Shown one piece after another: positions 17,735 to 24,214 of a stretch of 59,120 nucleotides of DNA. Below the pieces are notes generated by a model that did not search any database, was not told the origin of the DNA, and worked only from the letters and a program-made list of their open reading frames with translations. The position numbers and the translations under genes are program-made. Origin of the DNA: an uncultured Treponema sp. Lineage in GTDB: Bacteria; Spirochaetota; Spirochaetia; Treponematales; Treponemataceae. The first letter of the stretch is position 1, and the number at the start of each line of letters is the position of its first letter. Location of the stretch: assembly GCA_937902125.1 (NCBI GenBank), contig CALDIB010000053.1:1-59120 (forward strand). Reading direction: 5' to 3'.

Positions 17735-17791
17735 CCAAAGTTGAAAACCACCCTCTGCCCGCCAAGGTTTATAAATGGTTTTCAACTTTGG
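17735..17791. repeat. Perfect 16-bp inverted repeat upstream of parA
   Basis: The arms CCAAAGTTGAAAACCA (17735-17750) and its exact reverse complement (17776-17791) are separated by 25 bp. On the - strand the spacer includes TATAAA, a possible parA -10 box, so the arms flank the likely promoter. A partition operator or centromere-like site is the simplest reading. Confidence 0.75.
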
Positions 17792-17800
17792 AAAAATAAA

Positions 17801-17844
17801 AAAAGACCATCTCCAGAACACGGGATTCTGAAAAATGGTCTTTT
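17801..17844. repeat. Nested hairpin upstream of parA
   Basis: The outer arms AAAAGACCAT (17801-17810) and ATGGTCTTTT (17835-17844) enclose an inner pair, CAGAA (17814-17818) and TTCTG (17826-17830). The A/T-rich ends would let it act as a bidirectional terminator insulating the cassette, or it may be part of the same palindrome array. Confidence 0.65.
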
Positions 17845-17853
17845 CTGGCCGTC

Positions 17854-17899
17854 ATGAACGACCGTGCAATATTCCCGTATATATTGCACCGTCCTTCAT
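17854..17899. repeat. 46-bp imperfect palindrome
   Basis: The 19-nt arms ATGAACGACCGTGCAATAT (17854-17872) and ATATTGCACCGTCCTTCAT (17881-17899) pair at 17 of 19 positions around an 8-nt centre. This is the longest palindrome in the cluster and a good candidate for a protein-binding centromere, operator or recombination site. Confidence 0.7.
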
Positions 17900-17904
17900 A
17901 GCGT

Positions 17905-17926
17905 GTTTGGCGAAAAAATACCAAAC
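17905..17926. repeat. Short inverted repeat
   Basis: GTTTGG (17905-17910) and CCAAAC (17921-17926) flank a 10-nt A-rich loop. It is the fourth inverted repeat in the 300-bp gene-free stretch 17715-18014. The remainder of that stretch holds only the PilZ gene promoter. Confidence 0.45.
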
Positions 17927-17977
17927 TGCCGACAAAATGAAATTAGCACAAACGGATTACAAATTTTTGCCGCTGGG

Positions 17978-18006
17978 TTGACTTAACTTTTTTTTGGAGG
18001 TATAAT
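17978..18006 (+). promoter_or_regulatory. Sigma-70-type promoter of the PilZ gene
   Basis: TTGACT (17978-17983), a 17-bp spacer and a perfect TATAAT (18001-18006). The -10 box ends 8 nt before the ATG at 18015, so the transcript would carry almost no leader. GGAGG at 17996-18000 lies in the promoter spacer, too far upstream and outside the predicted mRNA. Confidence 0.75.
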
Positions 18007-18014
18007 AACCCATT

Positions 18015-19136
18015 ATGGCTTTGGTGACGACGCAACAGCTCCAAGATTACTACGACCACTATCGTGATACGGAAATACCGTTCACAAAAGAGATAACGCG
18101 AATACTGAATGTTGATCCGCGCCAAATCTATGTCAAGTGCAACGGAAACCAATGGCCGTGCATCCTCAACTCGTCTTCCTTGATGGCTTGCAAAATTATT
18201 TTGGGCGTAAAGGGCGGCGCTTACGCCATGCTTTCCCAAAAAGAAACAGGCCCTGTGAGCGTCCGCTTTTGTTTCAACGATTCCGACAAGCAGATGCTGG
18301 CCTTTTTTGTAAACGGAAAAGTCAGCGAAATCAAGCCATACATGAATTCCGCCGAACTTTCGGTGATAACCATAAGTTTTTCCCAGCGGCCGCCGGACGA
18401 CTTGATTGAGCGTTTGGGAACTTTGCTCGACGCCAACACCAACGCAGTCCGCAGAAAGGAAGAGCGAATAATAATCAACGCTGACGTAAAAAGAAAGTTG
18501 GGCTTGACCAAAGAAGAGGCCATCGTTCAAATTCAGGGAGTGCCCCGCCACTGCATTTTGCGGGACCTTTCTTTTGGCGGCGTGAAGATTATAATGATGG
18601 GCATCCAAAAATATGTGGAAAACCAGCAGGCGCTTTTGCAGCTTCGCTTTGAGGAACCTGCGGAAGTGATTCAAGTTGGCGGCGTTGTGGTGGCCGCAAG
18701 CCCCATCGAAGGCAGAAAGGACATCTTGATTGTTTCCATAAAGTTTGGCGACAAGACCGTTCCCATCGCCTATAAAATCAGAGTCAACAATTACCTTGTC
18801 AATTTAAGAAAGCACGTTTTCCAGTCCGGCGAAACCACCGAGCAAAAATTGGCCGCCGCCAAGGCCGCGCAAGAAAAGGCTGTGGCCGCCGAAAAGGCCA
18901 AGATGGAAGCGGAAGAAAAGGCCAAGGCCGCCGCGGCCGCCCAAGGAGAAGGGCAGGCAGCCGATTCTTCAAGCGCCGAAGGCAAAGCCTCCGCAAGCGA
19001 CAGCGCCGCCGCGACTCCTTCCCCCGACGCTTCCGCTTCGGCGACCCCCGCCTCGGAAGTTTCAGCGGGTCAAGGCGAGGCTGAAGGCTCCGGGGAAAGC
19101 GCTCCTGCCGAAGGGGCCGCTTCGGAGACAAAATGA
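18015..19136 (+). CDS. PilZ-domain c-di-GMP receptor protein (spirochaete type)
   Basis: This 373-aa protein has an N-terminal spirochaete-specific domain (residues 1-135, 'VKCNGNQWPCILNSSSL'). A PilZ domain (~140-270) follows, with the RxxxR motif in 'RRKEER' and the D/NxSxxG motif in 'RDLSFGGVKI', so c-di-GMP binding residues are intact. Residues ~275-373 are an Ala/Glu/Lys then Ser/Ala/Pro low-complexity tail. PilZ proteins couple c-di-GMP to motility or envelope functions. It is co-transcribed with the following TPR gene (ATGA overlap) and is probably the first chromosomal gene right of the prophage. Confidence 0.8.
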   Translation: MALVTTQQLQDYYDHYRDTEIPFTKEITRILNVDPRQIYVKCNGNQWPCILNSSSLMACKIILGVKGGAYAMLSQKETGPVSVRFCFNDSDKQMLAFFVNGKVSEIKPYMNSAELSVITISFSQRPPDDLIERLGTLLDANTNAVRRKEERIIINADVKRKLGLTKEEAIVQIQGVPRHCILRDLSFGGVKIIMMGIQKYVENQQALLQLRFEEPAEVIQVGGVVVAASPIEGRKDILIVSIKFGDKTVPIAYKIRVNNYLVNLRKHVFQSGETTEQKLAAAKAAQEKAVAAEKAKMEAEEKAKAAAAAQGEGQAADSSSAEGKASASDSAAATPSPDASASATPASEVSAGQGEAEGSGESAPAEGAASETK

Positions 19137-20281
19137 GCGGCTCAAAGCAACTGGAATCAATTTACTACATTTCACTTCCCGAAGATTTTCAGCTTTCAAA
19201 AAACGCGATGCACATAGACAAGACAATTCCTCTTCCGGCGCAAAAAAAAGACGCGGATTCTAGCGACAGCTTCAACATGGCGGAATTGACCCAAGAGCAG
19301 ATTCTTTCCGGCATTTTGACTGTTCTTGCCTACGACAAAAAAAACGAGCATTTGGATTATTACAGAAATTTGATTAAGGAAGCCAGGCCCAACTTAAAGC
19401 AGGAATTGACGGCGGCCGCCATTCTAAAAACAAAGAACCAAGACTTTGACATAGCCGAAGAAATTTGGCTTGCCTTGCGGGGCTTTGACCCTGACGACGT
19501 GGCCATAATTTTAAACACGGCCCTTTTCTTTGACCAGCGGGCGGACAGTTACAGGCAAAGCGGCCTTAACGAGGACGCGGACGCTTACGACGCGGACGCG
19601 GAAGAATATTACAAGATGGCCATGGAAGCCGACCCGCCGCCCGCGGACGCTTTTTTCAACGCCGGATTTTTTTATTTAAAGCGCCACGATTTTTTCAACG
19701 CCAGGGGAGCCTTTGAGTCCTACTTGGCCTTGACTTGCGACGCCAAGGACGAAGAGCTGGGGGAAAACGGCCTTTACAAAAAAGAGCGGGCTCAAGAAAT
19801 CATAAACGAAATTCAAAATGGCAACATGGACGACGAGCGCTTTAGAAACGCCTACAAGTTGATTCAAGGCGGCCAAGAAGAAAAAGGCTTGGAAGAGCTT
19901 CGCGTCTTTTTGTCCCGCAACCCCGATGTGTGGAACGCTTGGTTCATGCTGGGCTGGGGCCTAAGGCGCCTTGGCCGCTATTCCGACGGGGAGGCCGCTT
20001 TTAAGAAAGCCTTGGAATGCGGCGGCGGCAACACCGCCGATGTCTATAACGAGCTTGCCATTTGCCGCATGGAAGCCGGAAATCTTGACCTGGCTAAAAG
20101 CGACTTGCTGAAAGGCCTTGAGCTTTCTCCTGAAAACACAAAGATAATTTCAAATCTTGGATACCTTTCCTTAAAGCAAGGAGACCCGGCCTCCGCGCAA
20201 AAGTATTTCGCTTCTGTCTTGGAATTTGATCCGGACGACAAAATCGCCGCCATGGAATTGGAGCGCTTGGAACGGGAATAA
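19133..20281 (+). CDS. Tetratricopeptide repeat protein
   Basis: This 382-aa cytoplasmic protein overlaps the PilZ gene stop by 4 nt. Two TPR stretches are visible: ~130-190 ('AILNTALFFDQRADSYRQSG') and ~240-375 ('WNAWFMLGWGLRRLGRYSDG' followed by two more 34-residue repeats). No signal peptide or enzymatic domain is seen. TPR proteins are scaffolds, and coupling to PilZ suggests a partner in the same c-di-GMP-responsive process (inference). Confidence 0.75.
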   Translation: MSGSKQLESIYYISLPEDFQLSKNAMHIDKTIPLPAQKKDADSSDSFNMAELTQEQILSGILTVLAYDKKNEHLDYYRNLIKEARPNLKQELTAAAILKTKNQDFDIAEEIWLALRGFDPDDVAIILNTALFFDQRADSYRQSGLNEDADAYDADAEEYYKMAMEADPPPADAFFNAGFFYLKRHDFFNARGAFESYLALTCDAKDEELGENGLYKKERAQEIINEIQNGNMDDERFRNAYKLIQGGQEEKGLEELRVFLSRNPDVWNAWFMLGWGLRRLGRYSDGEAAFKKALECGGGNTADVYNELAICRMEAGNLDLAKSDLLKGLELSPENTKIISNLGYLSLKQGDPASAQKYFASVLEFDPDDKIAAMELERLERE

Positions 20282-20330
20282 GGGCGCCCGCGCTTTTTTC
20301 GCGGCTAATTCCGCGTGACAAAAATTTCGG

Positions 20331-20804
20331 CTAAAAGTCCAAAAGAAGCTTGTCGCCAACTTCAACCCCTGAGCGCTTGAAAAATCCTTGGGGAACTTCC
20401 AACGCGTAGCGAACATAGCCGCTTGCCGTGACGTCGCTCAAGTCAAAGGGCTTCATGTCAAAAATGTCCTTGATTTGTCCCTTGTAGTCTATGTAGGCGA
20501 TGCTCAAAGGCGAGGGCGTGTTTTTCATCCAAAAGCGCAAGACCCTGTCTTCCTCAAAAATAAAAAGCATTCCGCTTCCGTCGGGAATGTTTTTTCGGAA
20601 CATGTAGCCTTTTTCCCGCGTTTGGGGAGTGTCGGCGATTTCGGCCTCAATGCGAACTGTGGCGCCCGAAGCCGTGATTATTGAAAGGCTTTTTGAGGGA
20701 AGCTTTGGGTTCCCCTTTTGGCAAGAAAGCGCGCAAAGGCAGAGGCAAAGGGCGGCAAAAAACGCGGCCGTTTTTTTTGCCCCGTGGCGATTTTGTTTTT
20801 TCAT
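20331..20804 (-). CDS. DUF192 (UPF0127) lipoprotein
   Basis: The chosen start is ATG 20804, which has AAGGAAAT just upstream; a TTG at 20825 is in frame but would overlap the preceding gene. The N-terminus is a lipoprotein signal with lipobox 'LCALSC'. The mature part is a DUF192 domain with the family marks 'TREKGYMFRKNIPDGSGMLF', 'FWMKNTPSPLSIAYID' and 'ALEVPQGFF'. The function of DUF192 is not established. It is coupled downstream of an exported protein. The short gap to the convergent TPR gene (20282-20330) holds GC-rich inverted words that may serve as a shared terminator. Confidence 0.85.
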   Translation of the reverse strand: MKKQNRHGAKKTAAFFAALCLCLCALSCQKGNPKLPSKSLSIITASGATVRIEAEIADTPQTREKGYMFRKNIPDGSGMLFIFEEDRVLRFWMKNTPSPLSIAYIDYKGQIKDIFDMKPFDLSDVTASGYVRYALEVPQGFFKRSGVEVGDKLLLDF

Positions 20805-20821
20805 CTTGATTTCCTTCGTTC

Positions 20822-21367
20822 TCAAAGTTCATCCAAAAACATTTGCCGGGTGATTTCCCAGCCGTTTTTTTGAACCAAGGATTTTTGCGACAAGTCTTCC
20901 ATTGTTTTGTTGTCGGTGTATTTTAAAGTCAAGGGCCGCTCAAGGCTCATGGTCACGCTGTCGTTTTTCCACACGCTGCGTTCCGGCGAAAAGTCGTCAG
21001 GCTCTCCGTATTTTTTGACCAGCGCGCTGTAGACTGAGTAGTGGTCAACCCGCTCTGGGTTCAAGTTCAAGATTATTGAATAGAGGTTTTCCTTGTAAAA
21101 CTGAAACCAGCATTGGGTCAAAAAGCCGTGCCGCTGGGTGTTGCGGGAATCGGTTTCTATCAACACCCGCGCGTCTCCCGGCAAAAGGGAAACGTCCCGG
21201 TCTCCGTTGTAGCCAAAGTCGCTTTTGCTTTTAAGGGCCTTCTTGGCGCTGTCAAGGGACATCCCCAGCTCGACGCCGCCGTAGCCTTTTGGAAGAGATT
21301 CTGAAAACATAGGGCTTGAAGCGGCAAAAAAAGCCGTCAGCGCAAAAAGAAAAAAAGCCTTTTTCAT
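20822..21367 (-). CDS. Exported protein of unknown function
   Basis: This 181-aa protein has a clear Sec signal peptide ('MKKAFFLFALTAFFAASSPMF'-like, cleavage near Ser-Glu at 22-23) and a mature domain of about 155 aa. That domain contains 'YGGVELGMSLDSAKKAL' and 'YSVYSALVKKYGEPDDF', a pattern seen in bacterial periplasmic proteins that compare 'expected' with 'observed' strands, but no named family is recognised. It precedes the DUF192 lipoprotein and is preceded by a promoter giving a leaderless start. Confidence 0.65.
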   Translation of the reverse strand: MKKAFFLFALTAFFAASSPMFSESLPKGYGGVELGMSLDSAKKALKSKSDFGYNGDRDVSLLPGDARVLIETDSRNTQRHGFLTQCWFQFYKENLYSIILNLNPERVDHYSVYSALVKKYGEPDDFSPERSVWKNDSVTMSLERPLTLKYTDNKTMEDLSQKSLVQKNGWEITRQMFLDEL

Positions 21368-21373
21368 AGTTCC

Positions 21374-21402
21374 ATTATCGGAAAAATTCTTTGGTCTGTT
21401 TA
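21374..21402 (-). promoter_or_regulatory. Promoter of the exported protein gene, leaderless geometry
   Basis: On the - strand: TAAACA, a 17-bp spacer and GATAAT. The six bases GGAACT then lead directly into the ATG at 21367, so transcription should begin at or next to the start codon. Confidence 0.55.
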
Positions 21403-21409
21403 GAAAAAA

Positions 21410-21433
21410 AAGCCCGAGCGGAGCTCGGGTTTT
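21410..21433. terminator. Bidirectional intrinsic terminator
   Basis: CCCGAGC and GCTCGGG (21413-21419, 21423-21429) form a short GC hairpin flanked by A runs on one side and T runs on the other, so it can work in both directions. Confidence 0.7.
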
Positions 21434-21469
21434 AGCGGATTGATTGCCGCTATTGCGGATTGATAATTA

Positions 21470-21602
21470 AGGGCATCTCGAAAAACTCGTTTTAGATAAT
21501 TTTTTCGAGATGCCGTCGAGTTCTAAGTCGTTGAAATACAACGACTTAGAACATCGCATTTTCAGAGTTACCTCTAAAAATTGCAATTTTTAGAGGTTCC
21601 CT
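21470..21602 (+). repeat. Three-hairpin intergenic repeat, copy A
   Basis: This 133-bp element has three stems in a row: GGCATCTCGAAAAA with its complement, a GTTCTAAGTCGTTG stem with loop AAATA, and a perfect 28-bp palindrome built on ACCTCTAAAAATTG. The ends read AGGG and CCCT. Copy A is additionally bracketed by GCGGATTGAT and its inverse, extending the terminal inverted repeat to 17 of 19 positions. Confidence 0.85.
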
Positions 21603-21620
21603 TAAAAATCAATCCGCAAA

Positions 21621-21665
21621 AAGAGCGAGTCAAGGCTTTAAGCGAAGCGCGCCTTGACCGCTCTT
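21621..21665 (-). terminator. Terminator of the cyclic-nucleotide-binding protein gene
   Basis: The stem AAGAGCG..TCAAGGC pairs with GCCTTGA.CGCTCTT and is followed on the - strand by a T run. Its 5' arm overlaps the stop codon of the gene it terminates. Confidence 0.75.
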
Positions 21666-22842
21666 ATGCTTTTGAGCGGTAGAAGGCGGCTGTCTTTATG
21701 ATTTCGTTGGGCTTTGCCACAAAGATTTTTCCGGCGTTGATTTTTGGCGCGGCCAAGCTCATGAAGTCGTTTATGGCCTGCGCTTGATGGGCGGTTGGAA
21801 TTCCGCACATGGTCACCAAGTCTTGAACAGAAATGTTTGTTTGGAAGCCCTGGGAGCTTGTGGTGTTCAACTTGGCTTTTTCCAATTGAAGGGCCAGCAT
21901 GTCAATGAGCTTGTGGGCGTATTCCTTTATTTGCGAATTGGTAAGCTGGCGGTGCAAGGCCCAAAGGCGCTCGGCCAAGGTTGTGGTAAGCCGCGCGATA
22001 AGCTGCGCTTGGGTGGCTACCATCATGTCAAAGTTCTTGCGGTTCACCACCATCAAGACGCATTCTTCGTGGGCTATGGCGGAAGCGCTTCTAGGCTTGT
22101 TTTCCAGCAAGGCCATTTCGCCGAACATGTCGCCTTTTTTTAGGACGGCCAGGGTCACTTCGTTTCCGTCAACAACTTTGCTTATGGAAACTTCTCCCGA
22201 TTGAATGATGAACATGTCCGCGCCTGATTGGTTTTCGCAGAAAATCATCGTTCCCTTGGGATACTTTCTTGTCATTTCTTCCGTAGGCTCAAAGTATACG
22301 GCCTTTGAAAGGGGCTTTAAGGAGATGAAGCGTTTTTTGGCTGTTTCGGCGTTGGCGCCGGTGGGACAGGCCTTTAGGTATTGGTAGTATGCGTAGATTG
22401 CCACGCTGGGACGGGCGGCCTTGTCGTAAAAGCTGGCCACCTTAAAAAGCTGCTCGGGAGATTCCGAGGCCACGTTGTTCAGCGTAAGCTGGGTTAGAAC
22501 TCCGTTCAAGACCCGCATTTTGTTTGCGAAGGCGCGGATTATTTTCATGGCCACCGGCGTGTTTTTAGCGATCAATTCTGGGTATTGGTCCCGCATGACC
22601 GCGATTACAGTAACGTCCGTCATGGCGATGACTGTTTCAATTTGCAAATGGTTGGACATGCAGGGAATTACGCCCACAAAGTCTCCCGGCCCCAAAATGG
22701 TCTGCTCCTGTCCGGGAATTTTGACGTCGCTCACGCATTGCACTTGGCCAACTTGTATGATAAAGAAGCGGTCGCTTTGAGCCTTGCCTTCCACGACAAT
22801 GGCGGCGCCTTTTTTATAATTTACAAATGAAAGTTGCAGCAC
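21664..22842 (-). CDS. Protein with two cyclic nucleotide-binding domains
   Basis: This 392-aa protein starts at GTG 22842 behind AAGGAAA. The N-terminal ~110 residues form a CNB-like domain ('GDFVGVIPCMSNH') with a weak phosphate-binding cassette. The second CNB domain (~185-310) is canonical: 'LKKGDMFGEMALLENKPRSA' holds the FGE...RSA cassette expected to bind cAMP or a related nucleotide. Between them lies a TPR-like helical linker, and the last ~75 residues are helical and could be a degenerate Crp-type DNA-binding region ('SVQDLVTMCGIPTAHQ'). It is probably a signalling protein or regulator rather than a classical Crp (about 210 aa). Repeat elements lie on both sides. Confidence 0.75.
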   Translation of the reverse strand: MLQLSFVNYKKGAAIVVEGKAQSDRFFIIQVGQVQCVSDVKIPGQEQTILGPGDFVGVIPCMSNHLQIETVIAMTDVTVIAVMRDQYPELIAKNTPVAMKIIRAFANKMRVLNGVLTQLTLNNVASESPEQLFKVASFYDKAARPSVAIYAYYQYLKACPTGANAETAKKRFISLKPLSKAVYFEPTEEMTRKYPKGTMIFCENQSGADMFIIQSGEVSISKVVDGNEVTLAVLKKGDMFGEMALLENKPRSASAIAHEECVLMVVNRKNFDMMVATQAQLIARLTTTLAERLWALHRQLTNSQIKEYAHKLIDMLALQLEKAKLNTTSSQGFQTNISVQDLVTMCGIPTAHQAQAINDFMSLAAPKINAGKIFVAKPNEIIKTAAFYRSKA

Positions 22843-22860
22843 CTCAATTTCCTTGATAAA

Positions 22861-22953
22861 ATGGGCAACCTTAAAAAACTGTAATTTGAGGTTGCCGTCG
22901 AGTTTAAAAGCCCGAAATTGCGAGCTTTTAAACTCGCATTTTCAGAGGCTCCC
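22861..22953 (+). repeat. Reduced two-hairpin relative of the intergenic repeat (copy E)
   Basis: The stem GGCAACCT..AGGTTGCC and the stem GAGTTTAAAAGC..GAGCTTTTAAACTC are followed by the conserved linker GCATTTTCAGAGG and a terminal CTCCCA. The third hairpin of the full element is missing. The order and linker identify it as the same family. Confidence 0.65.
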
Positions 22954-22996
22954 AATACTTGCGAAAGTCTAGCGCAAACGGCAAAAAAATTCAATA

Positions 22997-23131
22997 AGGG
23001 CACCTCGAAAAACTCGCCTTTGGCGATTTTTCGACTGTGCCTGCGAGTTTTAAGTCGTTATAATATCACGACTTAAAACATCGCATTTTCAAAGTTACCT
23101 CGAAAAAGCTGAACTTTTTCGAGGTCCCCAT
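22997..23131 (+). repeat. Three-hairpin intergenic repeat, copy B
   Basis: A 135-bp copy with the same layout: an AGGGCACCTCGAAAAACT end, a central stem GTTTTAAGTCGT..ACGACTTAAAAC, the linker ATCGCATTTTCAAAGTTA, and a third stem ACCTCGAAAAAG..CTTTTTCGAGGT. Stem sequences differ from copy A, with both arms changed together. It ends 10 bp from the murB stop. Confidence 0.85.
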
Positions 23132-23141
23132 AAAAAAAACT

Positions 23142-24167
23142 TTATCCGCAAAATATTATTTCTTCCTCCAAATCAAAGCCCAGCTTTTCCTTGGCTCGGG
23201 TTTTGCAAAGTTCCACCAAGGCCAAAACGTCGGAGGCCTTGGCGCCGCCCGCGTTCACGATAATGTTTCCGTGAAAGGGCGCGATTTGCGCGCCGCCCCG
23301 CCTTGTTCCCTTTAGGCCCAGGCTGTCGATGATTTTTCCTGTGGGCATTCCAAAGGCCCTGTTGTTCTTAAAAACGCTTCCCGCGCAGGGAAACTTGTAG
23401 TGGCCCTTTTCTTTTCGCGCTTGGACAAAGGCGGCGGCTTTTTGGGATATTTCTTCCTTTTTTCCAGGAACGGCCAAAAAGTCTGCGGCGGTTACGATTT
23501 TTTCGTTCGCGTCTCCGCCTGACATAAGGCTTTTTCCGCCGGAATCGGAGCCGTTAAAGGGGGATTTTTTGTAGGCCCAAGCCTCCTTGGGAAAAACCGC
23601 CTCTTTTTGGACAAAGGCGCCTTCGCCTTGGCTCCATTCAAGCCAGGAAATTTTTTGGACGGCGTCGGAGATTTCTTTTCCAAAGCAGCGCGCGTTCATA
23701 AAGGCCGCTCCGCCCACGGTTCCCGGAAGGCCCGCGAATTCCTCCAAGCCGCTCAAGGCCTTTTCCTGCGCGAAGGAGGTTAGGGCGGCCATGCTTGTTC
23801 CGGCCAAGGCGCGGATTGCCGCCGGCTTTTCGGCGGGGTCTTGGGCTTTCGCCCCGCCTTCCTTTTCCGCCGGACTTTCGACAATGGAAATGCCCGACAA
23901 TTTTTTTGTTGAAACGATTATTCCGTCAAAGCCTGAGTCGGAAAAAAGGACGTTGCTTCCGCCGCCAAGGATAAAATGGGGAATGTTTAGAATTTTTATT
24001 TGGGTCAAGACTTCCCCAAGGGCGGGAATGTCCAAGGCTTCGGCCAGTAGCGCGGCTTTTCCGCCGATTTTAAACGACGAGCGTTCCGACAAGGGCTGGT
24101 TTTGAAAAAGACGGACGTTTTCTGAATGCTTGAATCTTTCGCAAAATTGTTCTATACTGTCATTCAT
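23142..24167 (-). CDS. murB: UDP-N-acetylenolpyruvoylglucosamine reductase
   Basis: MurB reduces UDP-GlcNAc-enolpyruvate to UDP-MurNAc in peptidoglycan synthesis, using FAD and NADPH. The FAD-binding loop is 'LGGGSNVLFSDSGFDG', the substrate and catalytic region is 'CAGSVFKNN' (Ser proton donor), and the terminal catalytic Glu lies in 'EEEIIF'. The protein is of the shorter type II class, as in many spirochaetes. The insert 'EKEGGAKAQDPAEKPA' near residue 105 is extra. ATG 24167 is chosen over the in-frame ATG 24174-24176 because the latter overlaps the -10 box. It is transcribed away from cysS. Confidence 0.92.
   Translation of the reverse strand: MNDSIEQFCERFKHSENVRLFQNQPLSERSSFKIGGKAALLAEALDIPALGEVLTQIKILNIPHFILGGGSNVLFSDSGFDGIIVSTKKLSGISIVESPAEKEGGAKAQDPAEKPAAIRALAGTSMAALTSFAQEKALSGLEEFAGLPGTVGGAAFMNARCFGKEISDAVQKISWLEWSQGEGAFVQKEAVFPKEAWAYKKSPFNGSDSGGKSLMSGGDANEKIVTAADFLAVPGKKEEISQKAAAFVQARKEKGHYKFPCAGSVFKNNRAFGMPTGKIIDSLGLKGTRRGGAQIAPFHGNIIVNAGGAKASDVLALVELCKTRAKEKLGFDLEEEIIFCG
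24130..24158 (+). promoter_or_regulatory. cysS promoter inside the murB 5' end
   Basis: TTGAAT (24130-24135), a 17-bp spacer and TATACT (24153-24158). Predicted initiation near 24165 gives a leader of about 50 nt before the cysS ATG. Confidence 0.55.
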
Positions 24168-24174
24168 TGCCGCC

Positions 24175-24203
24175 ATTATATTCTAAATAAGGGCGTTTGG
24201 CAA
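24175..24203 (-). promoter_or_regulatory. murB promoter, leaderless geometry
   Basis: On the - strand: TTGCCA (24198-24203), a 17-bp spacer and a perfect TATAAT (24175-24180). The -10 box is 7 nt from the A of ATG 24167. No Shine-Dalgarno sequence can lie in so short a leader. Confidence 0.7.
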
Positions 24204-24214
24204 GGCAGGTTTTT

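Larger units (their letters stand above)
1..17940 (+). mobile_element. Prophage, tail module plus partition cassette (right portion)
   Basis: Twelve tightly packed + strand genes in the canonical order of a non-contractile (lambda-like) tail run from the left edge to 16302. A - strand ParA/zinc-ribbon/ParB-like cassette and a cluster of inverted repeats follow, before an ordinary chromosomal PilZ gene at 18015. Genes overlap as TGATG, ATGA or TTGA junctions, typical of phage operons. A Mu gpG-type protein combined with siphophage tail genes recalls the transposable siphophages (B3/D3112 type), but no transposase or integrase is in view. The left end lies outside the window. The right boundary is uncertain: it could be just after 16302, or in the palindrome-rich stretch before 17940. 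Confidence 0.8.

Noticed and set aside
16303..18014. tRNA gene as prophage attachment site
   Set aside because: No tRNA-like cloverleaf or T-arm consensus was seen between the phage module and the PilZ gene.
20805..20825. TTG start for the DUF192 lipoprotein, overlapping the upstream gene
   Set aside because: The ATG at 20804 has a good ribosome site and gives a proper lipoprotein signal sequence.
21470..23131. CRISPR array formed by the repeats near 21500-23100
   Set aside because: The units are ~135 bp, self-complementary and far apart, with genes between them; no regular spacers or cas genes.
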